This document shows positions 1 to 5,727 of a stretch of DNA of 5,727 bases, piece by piece. The stretch is from Pseudobacteroides sp035370245. Lineage in GTDB: Bacteria > Bacillota > Clostridia > Acetivibrionales > DSM-2933. The first letter of the stretch is position 1. Each line of letters begins with the position of its first letter. The stretch covers positions 1 through 5,727 of the forward strand of contig DAOOVO010000163.1 of NCBI GenBank assembly GCA_035370245.1, in the 5' to 3' direction. Under the pieces are notes generated by a model. It was given only the letters and a program-made list of their open reading frames with translations, ran no database searches and was not told the origin of the DNA. A program made the translations under genes and the position numbers.

Positions 1-1188
1 AAGTTGTCAAGGTACATCTATTGTAAAAAAAGAGTTTATGCAGTGGAATCATATAAGAATATGATACAAATCGCCATATATTTAATGGTATTCTTATTTT
101 TCCTGATAGTTCTTGCCAATACTTATAACAGCCCTGAAAATACAAACTATGCGGAAACCAAAGTAAATATGGCCTTTATAAACTATGATAAAGATTCAAA
201 AATCGTAGAGGGCTTAAAGGATTATATAAGTACGAAAGCTAATATAGTCAGTATTGAGGATGATACTCAAAAGCTTCAGGATGCTTTGTTTTTCAGAGAG
301 GTCGAGTATATTGTTAAGGTTCCTGAAGGTTTTACTAAAAGTCTTTTGAATGAAGGCTCAATAGAGCTTGATAAAACATCATTGCCGGAATCAACCAGTG
401 GGATATACATGGACAGCATAATCAATAAATATTTAAATACTGTAAAGACATATGCAAGCACTTTGCCGGAATTATCCCAAGAAGAGCTTACAATAAATGT
501 TCATAATGATTTGGACCAAAATGCGGAGGTTGTGCTAAACAACTATTCTAATGAAGCGTCTGAAAGTGAGAAGTGCTCGTATTATTTCAACTATTTGGCA
601 TATTCCTTGCTTTCAATATTGATTTTAGGCATTTCTGCAGTAATGATTGTATTCAATCAAACTGATTTAAAAAAGCGAAACCTTTGTTCACCGGTAAAAC
701 TAAGGACTATGTATTTTCAAATAATAATGGGAAGCTTGATTTTTACATTGGTCATATGGTTTATATTGGTGCTGGCAAGTTTTATCATGTATGGCAGTTA
801 TATGTTTACAACAAAGGGTATACTATTTATAATAAATTCATTGATATTTGCCGTGGTGTCCCTAAGTATTGGATATTTAACGGGCAATGCAATAAAGAAC
901 AAAAATGTAATGTCTGCAGTTACTAATGTAGTCGTCCTTGGGACCAGCTTTATAAGTGGGGTTTTTGTACCCCAGGCTCTCCTAGGCGATACTGTGAAAG
1001 CAATTGCAAGCTTCACACCGAATTATTGGTATGTAAAATCCAACAATATCATTGCAGACATGGTGAATGTTAATATGGAAAACCTTTCGCCCATATTTGT
1101 AAATATGCTTATAATGATGGGATTTGCGGCAGCTATGCTGGTGATGACTATGTTTGTTGTAAGGAGAAATAGGATGAGCAACAGCTAA
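1..1188 (+). CDS. ABC-2 type transporter permease subunit (5' end possibly outside window)
   Basis: Probable membrane subunit of an ABC exporter; the substrate cannot be told. Numbering from the TTG at 4, a hydrophobic segment at about 22-39 is followed by a large, probably extracytoplasmic domain (about 40-193). Five more hydrophobic segments follow at roughly 194-217, 236-262, 272-294, 302-322 and 364-386. This 1+5 arrangement with a big first loop is typical of the ABC2_membrane_3/YhgE-like permeases. The FISGVFVP stretch (316-323) before the last helix is also typical of the family, as is the early NMAFINYDKDS stretch of the loop. No Walker motifs are present, so the ATPase must be a separate protein, expected upstream. 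The frame is open to base 1. TTG at 4 is the first possible start seen, but its ribosome site would lie outside the window and no convincing one precedes the internal GTG (43) or ATG (61). The family call is fairly sure; the start is not. The stop lies 41 bases before the next gene's start, with no terminator between them, so cotranscription is plausible. Confidence 0.85.
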   Translation, partial: KLSRYIYCKKRVYAVESYKNMIQIAIYLMVFLFFLIVLANTYNSPENTNYAETKVNMAFINYDKDSKIVEGLKDYISTKANIVSIEDDTQKLQDALFFREVEYIVKVPEGFTKSLLNEGSIELDKTSLPESTSGIYMDSIINKYLNTVKTYASTLPELSQEELTINVHNDLDQNAEVVLNNYSNEASESEKCSYYFNYLAYSLLSILILGISAVMIVFNQTDLKKRNLCSPVKLRTMYFQIIMGSLIFTLVIWFILVLASFIMYGSYMFTTKGILFIINSLIFAVVSLSIGYLTGNAIKNKNVMSAVTNVVVLGTSFISGVFVPQALLGDTVKAIASFTPNYWYVKSNNIIADMVNVNMENLSPIFVNMLIMMGFAAAMLVMTMFVVRRNRMSNS

Positions 1189-1215
1189 GTAGATTGATGG
1201 AAGGAATATTTTTAC

Positions 1216-1224
1216 AGGAGGTGG
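1216..1224 (+). promoter_or_regulatory. Strong Shine-Dalgarno deciding the DUF2157 start
   Basis: AGGAGGTGG closely matches the anti-Shine-Dalgarno complement. Its AGGAGG core ends 8 bases before the in-frame GTG at 1230. The longer frame opening at TTG 1194 has no comparable site, so GTG 1230 is the better start. Confidence 0.85.
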
Positions 1225-1229
1225 TACTT

Positions 1230-2570
1230 GTGAAAGAAAAAAATATCAAATGGCTTTATGAAGAGTTGCCTGTTCTTATATCAAAGGGCATATTGACACA
1301 GGAAACTGCAGAAGAAATAAGAAAATATTATGGGGAAGCAGATGAAAGAAACTGGCTTAAAATAATGATTGCCATATTCGGGACGCTTGGTGCCATACTT
1401 ATTGGCGGAGGCATTATTCTAATATTTGCCAAGAATTGGGATGAGTTATCTGTTCCGGCTAGAACAGTTTTATCTTTAACACCTCTTATTATTTCGCAGT
1501 TAATGGGCCTTTATGTTGTTTTAAAAAAGAGCGGTTCAATGGCCTGGAAAGAAGGAATATCAGTATTTATAGCCCTTTCTGTAGGGGCGGCAATATCCCT
1601 TATCGGTCAGACTTATAATATATCGGGAGATAGAACATCTTTCACAATTACATGGATGCTTTTAATAGTACCTCTTGTCTATATCTTTGATGCCTTTACT
1701 CCTTCTTTGATTTATCTTGCAGGTATTACGTTTTGGGCGGGTTTTGAACAATCGGAAGGGGGTCATGCTGCTTTATACTGGATTTTTCTAGGAATCCTGG
1801 TGCCTTATATTATAAAAGCATTTAAAAATACCGGTTCAAATCACTCTGTATTGGTATTGTGGGCTTTATGTTTAAACCTGTGTGTATCCCTCGGTATAGT
1901 GCTTGAGAAAGTATTACCGGGTCTGTGGATTATTATTTATAGCAGCTTCTTCACCGTATTGTTTCTGGTGGAAAGAACATATCGCCATAAAACAGATTCA
2001 TTGGGACAGCAGCCGTTTAACGTTATGGGAACAATGGGTATATTGGTTATTTCGATACTATTAACCTTCGAAGGGTTTTGGGATAGTATCGGATGGCATG
2101 AGTACAGGCATGATACAAGATTTAATGAACTGGCAGGTATAGTTGACTATATTCTTGTGGCATTGCTGCTTTCAGGAGCAGTCTATCTGTTTTTGAAAAA
2201 CTTAAATACTAGAAATTCTAAAAATAATAAAAATTCCATAACCCTTGTTTATGGATTTGCAGCGCTGCTGTCGGTGATATGCTATCTTTTAGCATCGGTA
2301 TATCGGGATGGTTCAATACCTGTCGTATTGTACAATGCATATGTATTTGTAATGGGAGTTTATACAATAGTTTACGGAATAAGAAATAAGCATATGGGAG
2401 TAACCAATGGAGGTCTGCTTATAATTTCGATGCTTATAATAGTACGTTTCTTTGATACCGACATGCCGTTTATGGTAAAGGGCTTATCCTTTATAATGGT
2501 GGGTATTGGATTTATCGTTTCCAATGTAATGCTGATTAAAAAGCAAAAGGAAGTGAATTCTCATGAATAA
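1230..2570 (+). CDS. DUF2157 domain-containing polytopic membrane protein
   Basis: Integral membrane protein of unknown function, 446 residues from GTG 1230. The N-terminal soluble part (1-42) reads as a short helical region (KWLYEELPVLISKGILTQE, then AEEIRKYYGE), the usual DUF2157 leader. About 13-14 hydrophobic segments follow, at roughly 44-67, 76-98, 108-126, 138-172 (two), 181-196, 206-226, 230-247, 265-281, 304-323, 337-356, 363-384, 393-407 and 414-435. Family-like marks are FAKNWDEL at 66-73 after the first helix, LIGQTYNISGD at 124-134, and RFFDTDMPFMVKGLSFI near the C-terminus. The upstream in-frame TTG at 1194 would add 12 residues but lacks a ribosome site. The end overlaps the next gene, a GDYXXLXY protein, by 8 bases; such pairs recur in bacteria, which supports both calls. 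I do not assign a biochemical role. The family call is confident, the helix count approximate. Confidence 0.9.
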   Translation: MKEKNIKWLYEELPVLISKGILTQETAEEIRKYYGEADERNWLKIMIAIFGTLGAILIGGGIILIFAKNWDELSVPARTVLSLTPLIISQLMGLYVVLKKSGSMAWKEGISVFIALSVGAAISLIGQTYNISGDRTSFTITWMLLIVPLVYIFDAFTPSLIYLAGITFWAGFEQSEGGHAALYWIFLGILVPYIIKAFKNTGSNHSVLVLWALCLNLCVSLGIVLEKVLPGLWIIIYSSFFTVLFLVERTYRHKTDSLGQQPFNVMGTMGILVISILLTFEGFWDSIGWHEYRHDTRFNELAGIVDYILVALLLSGAVYLFLKNLNTRNSKNNKNSITLVYGFAALLSVICYLLASVYRDGSIPVVLYNAYVFVMGVYTIVYGIRNKHMGVTNGGLLIISMLIIVRFFDTDMPFMVKGLSFIMVGIGFIVSNVMLIKKQKEVNSHE

Positions 2571-3111
2571 AAATATTAAGGTAATATTGTTTATAGTACT
2601 TTCACTTATACAGTTAGCTATTCCTGTACAGATGATATTAGGCAAGGAATATGTACTGAAAAATGGTGAAGTTTTTAAATTCCGAATTGAGCCTATTGAT
2701 CCTGTTGACTATTTCCGAGGGAATTATCTGATTATTAATTTTAATGATAATAAAATACCTGTAGATAATAGCAAGGATTACACAATAAATCAAACAGTGT
2801 ACGCAATTGTAGAGAATTATAGTGATGGCTTTGCACATTTTACTGCTGTATCGCCATCGGTGCCTGAAAGTGGATATTATGTAAAAACAAAGGTTTTATA
2901 TACGGATGGAGAAGCGGTTTATATTAAAATTCCATTTGAGAGATATTATATGGATGAAAGCAAGGCTAAATTAGCTGAGGAGGAGTATAACAGAAGCCTT
3001 AGAGACGAAAAGGATGTCTATGCAACTGTGAGAATACATAATGGGGATGCTGTTGTTGACGGCATTTATATAGATGGATACAAGATTGAGGATTATTTAA
3101 GGAATCAATGA
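2563..3111 (+). CDS. GDYXXLXY-family membrane-anchored protein
   Basis: Protein of 182 residues and unknown function. One N-terminal hydrophobic segment (about 5-26, after MNKNIK) acts as a signal anchor or uncleaved signal peptide; no lipobox cysteine is visible. The rest (27-182) is hydrophilic and probably extracytoplasmic. The family's signature region is recognisable as RGNYLIINF at 52-60, following DPVDYF, but it departs from the consensus: Asn for Asp at 54, Ile for Leu at 58 and Phe for Tyr at 60. A second family-like mark is FERYYMDE (125-132), matching the ERYF-type segment, followed by a charged helix (KAKLAEEEY). The ATG lies inside the last codons of the DUF2157 gene, with a purine-rich AAGGAAGTGA at 2547-2556 as ribosome site, so translational coupling is likely. 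The family is usually found beside or fused to DUF2157/DUF4401 proteins, as here. Family fairly sure, function unknown. Confidence 0.83.
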   Translation: MNKNIKVILFIVLSLIQLAIPVQMILGKEYVLKNGEVFKFRIEPIDPVDYFRGNYLIINFNDNKIPVDNSKDYTINQTVYAIVENYSDGFAHFTAVSPSVPESGYYVKTKVLYTDGEAVYIKIPFERYYMDESKAKLAEEEYNRSLRDEKDVYATVRIHNGDAVVDGIYIDGYKIEDYLRNQ

Positions 3112-3141
3112 TTTTTTTAAAATAATAAATCTAATACTTAT

Positions 3142-3146
3142 GGGGT
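3142..3146 (+). promoter_or_regulatory. Probable ribosome binding site for the helicase gene
   Basis: GGGGT lies 8 bases before ATG 3155. The alternative in-frame ATG at 3140 is preceded only by A/T-rich sequence with no Shine-Dalgarno, and its own codon abuts this G-run. The site is weak but favours 3155, which gives the protein start MKIESLDN. Confidence 0.45.
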
Positions 3147-3154
3147 TGTATTTT

Positions 3155-5671
3155 ATGAAGATTGAAAGTTTAGATAATCCACAATTGGATACTGCGTTTA
3201 AATATATAATGTACACAAACACAAATGTTTTTTTAACAGGAAAAGCGGGTACAGGAAAAACAACTTTTTTGCATAAAATAAAACAAATTTCTCCGAAGAG
3301 GATGATTGTTGTTGCACCTACGGGAGTTGCAGCAGTTAATGCAGGAGGAGCAACAATACACTCATTTTTTCAGTTGCCTTTTGGACCTTTTATTCCTTCA
3401 GATAGTGATTTGTCAACATCGGAAAACTCACCAGAGAGAAGCATTCAGAAATTTAACAGGGATAAGAGGAACATTTTAAGAAGCATTGATTTATTGGTAA
3501 TTGATGAAATAAGTATGGTTCGTGCAGATGTATTGGATGGAATCGATGATGTTCTCCGTAGATACAAGGACAGGAGCAAACCTTTTGGAGGTGTTCAATT
3601 GCTCATGATTGGTGATATTGCACAGCTTGCACCTGTTGTCAAAAGTGACGAGTGGAGTATTTTGAAACAATGGTATGATTCCATATATTTTTTTAGCAGC
3701 AAAGCATTGCAACATACCAATTTTATTACTATAGAACTTAAGCATATTTATAGACAATCGGATAGGGTATTTATAGATTTATTGAACAAAGTAAGGGATA
3801 ATAATCTGGATTTGGAAGCTTTAGAGCAGTTGAATGAACGTTATAATGAAGAGTTTTCGAAAAATATTCCTGAAGGATATATTGTTCTAACTACACATAA
3901 TCAGCAAGCACAGGTTATCAACCAACAAAAGCTTAATCAGATTAATGAAAAAGAAATCCTCTTTAATGCTTCGACAGACGGGGATTTTCCTGAATATTCC
4001 TATCCAACGGAATATGAACTGATATTGAAAAAAGGTGCCCAGGTGATGTTTGTTAAAAACGACTATTCTGGTCAGAAGCTTTTTTATAACGGCAAAATAG
4101 GTATAATTGAAAAAATAGAAGGTGAAACCATTTTTGTAAAATGCCAGGGAGAAGAAAATTCTATTCTCGTGGATAAAGTTCAATGGCAGAATAATAAATA
4201 TACAATCAACGAAGAGACAAAGGAAATTCAAGAAGAGATAGCAGGTACTTTTACACAGTACCCCTTAAAGCTTGCATGGGCAATTACCATCCACAAGAGC
4301 CAGGGACTGACATTCGACAAAGCGGTAATTGATGCAAATGCGGCCTTTGCCCATGGACAGGTATATGTGGCATTAAGCCGCTGCAAAACATTAGAAGGAT
4401 TGGTTTTAAGCTCCAAGATAACTTCAAAAAGCATTGTAAGAGACTTGGCTATACGAAGTTTCTTAATGAATGTTGAACAAAACCAGCCTGGGGTGGAGGA
4501 TTTTGAAAGAGCAAAATATGAATATCAAAGAGACCTCATTTTTGACCTTTATGATTTTGGTTCCATAAGAAGCCAGCTTTGGTATTCTATGAAGCTGTAC
4601 AATGAAAATGAGGGAAGCTTGCATATTGATGTGAAAGAAAATATTGAAAAAATGATATCTACAACTGAAGAGTTGATAGTAATATCGGATAAGTTTAAAA
4701 GCCAGATAATCCGTCATTTGGAATCAGAACCTGATATAGATAGAAACATGCAATTAAATGAACGAATAATGAAATCAGGTAAGTACTATGAAGAAAAAAT
4801 AGAGTTGGAGTTTATAAAAGTCCTTGGAAGCACAACCCTTGAAAGTGATAATAAGACTGTCAAAAAGAGTATTGAGAGTGCACTGGAAAAATTGGAGAAA
4901 AGTCTGCTGGTGAAAAGTGCTTGCTTTAAGACTTGTCAGAACGGGTTTAGTGTAAGCGGCTACCTTATGGCACGTGCTAAAGCTTCAATTGAGAAATTAC
5001 CCAAAAAGGTATCTCCAAAATCTGAGGATGCAGCACCTAAAAACATTGAACATCCGGAATTGTTTATAGCACTTAGAAAATGGCGCCTGCAAAAAGCTTT
5101 AGAGCATAATACCCAAGCATTTGTGATATTACATCAAAAATGCCTCATTAGTATTGTTAATGAACTGCCTTCTACACTTGCGGAGCTGAAAAAAATAAAG
5201 GGAATTGGCAAGCAAAAATTAAAAGCTTTTGGAGAAGAAATTCTAGAAATAATTAATTTATATTGTAACGAAAAAAACATCAAACGGGATAATTCCTCAG
5301 ACGAAGATGATTCCCAAATAACGGGTTCGGTGGATTCCGATACTGAAATAGAGACAAAGACCAGCACTCAGGAATACAGCTTTGAACTTTTCAAGAGTGG
5401 TATGAGCATTGAGCAAATTGCTTTAGAGAGGAATTTGAAAATATCTACAATTGAAAAACATTTATCAAAATTTGTTGCCAGGGGCGAGTTGGGAATTTCG
5501 GAGTTGATAGAACAATCTAAAATGGACCTGATTGTGTCAGCCTTTAAAAAGCACGGTACAGATTTATTGAAGCCTGTAAAAGAGGAATTGGGAGATGATG
5601 TGACATATGGTGAATTGAAACTTGTTAAAGCTTATCTTAAGTCTGGGAAGCCTGCTAATGATTTTTTTTAA
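3155..5671 (+). CDS. Pif1-like SF1B DNA helicase with C-terminal HRDC and HTH_40 (YpbB/RecQ-type) domains
   Basis: Predicted ATP-dependent DNA helicase, 838 residues from ATG 3155 (843 if ATG 3140 is used). The motor is a complete Pif1/RecD-like core: Walker A GKAGTGKTT (29-37, Lys35), motif Ia APTGVAAVNAGG (54-65), Walker B LLVIDEISM (113-121, Asp117/Glu118), motif III GDIAQLAPV (153-161, Gln157), motif IV ELKHIYRQ (194-201, Arg200), a beta-rich insert with GAQVMFVKND and YNGKIG (about 290-375), motif V HKSQGLTFDK (380-389) and motif VI VYVALSRCK (403-411, Arg409). All expected catalytic residues are present. Residues about 430-630 are mostly helical and not assigned. An HRDC domain follows (about 633-708), starting HPELFIALRKWR and containing TLAELKKIKGIGKQKL, as in RecQ and RNase D. 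A Ser/Asp/Glu-rich linker (713-740) leads to a winged-helix-like HTH_40 segment (about 740-830, MSIEQIALERNLKISTIEKHL), as in YpbB and some RecQ proteins. Expected to act on DNA in the cytoplasm, in repair, replication or structured-DNA resolution; the exact job is inference. It starts 43 bases after the previous stop and could be read through from it. The frame is intact. Confidence 0.92.
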   Translation: MKIESLDNPQLDTAFKYIMYTNTNVFLTGKAGTGKTTFLHKIKQISPKRMIVVAPTGVAAVNAGGATIHSFFQLPFGPFIPSDSDLSTSENSPERSIQKFNRDKRNILRSIDLLVIDEISMVRADVLDGIDDVLRRYKDRSKPFGGVQLLMIGDIAQLAPVVKSDEWSILKQWYDSIYFFSSKALQHTNFITIELKHIYRQSDRVFIDLLNKVRDNNLDLEALEQLNERYNEEFSKNIPEGYIVLTTHNQQAQVINQQKLNQINEKEILFNASTDGDFPEYSYPTEYELILKKGAQVMFVKNDYSGQKLFYNGKIGIIEKIEGETIFVKCQGEENSILVDKVQWQNNKYTINEETKEIQEEIAGTFTQYPLKLAWAITIHKSQGLTFDKAVIDANAAFAHGQVYVALSRCKTLEGLVLSSKITSKSIVRDLAIRSFLMNVEQNQPGVEDFERAKYEYQRDLIFDLYDFGSIRSQLWYSMKLYNENEGSLHIDVKENIEKMISTTEELIVISDKFKSQIIRHLESEPDIDRNMQLNERIMKSGKYYEEKIELEFIKVLGSTTLESDNKTVKKSIESALEKLEKSLLVKSACFKTCQNGFSVSGYLMARAKASIEKLPKKVSPKSEDAAPKNIEHPELFIALRKWRLQKALEHNTQAFVILHQKCLISIVNELPSTLAELKKIKGIGKQKLKAFGEEILEIINLYCNEKNIKRDNSSDEDDSQITGSVDSDTEIETKTSTQEYSFELFKSGMSIEQIALERNLKISTIEKHLSKFVARGELGISELIEQSKMDLIVSAFKKHGTDLLKPVKEELGDDVTYGELKLVKAYLKSGKPANDFF

Positions 5672-5727
5672 TTCGTAACCGACTAATAACTCGGTGTATA
5701 GACTCCTTTACAAGGCCATGAGATAAT

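Noticed and set aside
684..926. 80-codon plus-strand open frame overlapping the permease in another frame
   Set aside because: It overlaps a clear membrane-protein coding region, lacks a ribosome site and has no family resemblance.
3086..3137. Possible promoter before the helicase gene (TAAAAT at 3118-3123 or TAATAC at 3132-3137)
   Set aside because: The region is simply A/T-rich. No -35 element resembling TTGACA lies at 16-18 bases from either hexamer, so the match is not better than expected by chance.
3140..3154. ATG 3140 as the helicase start
   Set aside because: There is no Shine-Dalgarno upstream of it, whereas ATG 3155 has a G-run at suitable spacing. The choice changes the protein by only 5 residues and is not certain.
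3887..4231. 114-codon minus-strand open frame inside the helicase gene
   Set aside because: It is antisense to conserved helicase sequence, and its product is rich in Phe, Ile and Leu as expected from reverse-reading A/T-rich coding DNA. It has no recognisable domain.
5678..5695. Small inverted repeat ACCGA / TCGGT with an 8-base loop just after the helicase stop
   Set aside because: The stem is only 5 bp and no T-run follows it on the plus strand; the T-rich stretch lies before it, inside the end of the gene. On the minus strand the following bases are A-rich. It does not qualify as an intrinsic terminator.
5683..5727. Possible 3' end of a convergent minus-strand gene (frame open for 14 codons to a TAG, encoding IISWPCKGVYTPSY)
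   Set aside because: It is too short to judge; another minus-strand frame is equally open here and no family can be recognised. Sequence to the right of the window would be needed.

Overview
The window is AT-rich and carries four consecutive plus-strand genes with short gaps or an overlap. It shows a strong AGGAGG ribosome binding site and a GTG start. The protein families present, together with the codon bias towards A/T, point to a low-GC Firmicute, most likely a member of the Clostridia. Genus is not determined; a cellulolytic Ruminiclostridium/Acetivibrio-like relative is only an impression.

Layout: (1) positions 1-1188 hold an ABC-2 type exporter permease subunit whose reading frame is open to the left edge, so its true start may lie outside the window. 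(2) Positions 1230-2570 encode a polytopic DUF2157 membrane protein. Its start is set by a strong Shine-Dalgarno at 1216-1224. (3) Positions 2563-3111 encode a membrane-anchored GDYXXLXY-family protein overlapping the previous gene by 8 bases. (4) Positions 3155-5671 encode an 838-residue Pif1-like superfamily 1B helicase with C-terminal HRDC and YpbB/RecQ-type helix-turn-helix domains. The last 56 bases hold no supported gene.

Functional picture: the DUF2157 and GDYXXLXY proteins form a recurrent gene pair of unknown function and are probably translationally coupled. The permease probably works with an ATPase encoded upstream of the window. The helicase is a DNA-processing enzyme with no evident functional link to the membrane genes, although nothing in the 43-base gap before it clearly separates it transcriptionally. 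There are no RNA genes, CRISPR arrays, insertion sequences or long repeats. The window looks like ordinary chromosomal content. The most notable items are the helicase domain fusion, the uncharacterised membrane pair and the diverged signature in the GDYXXLXY protein.
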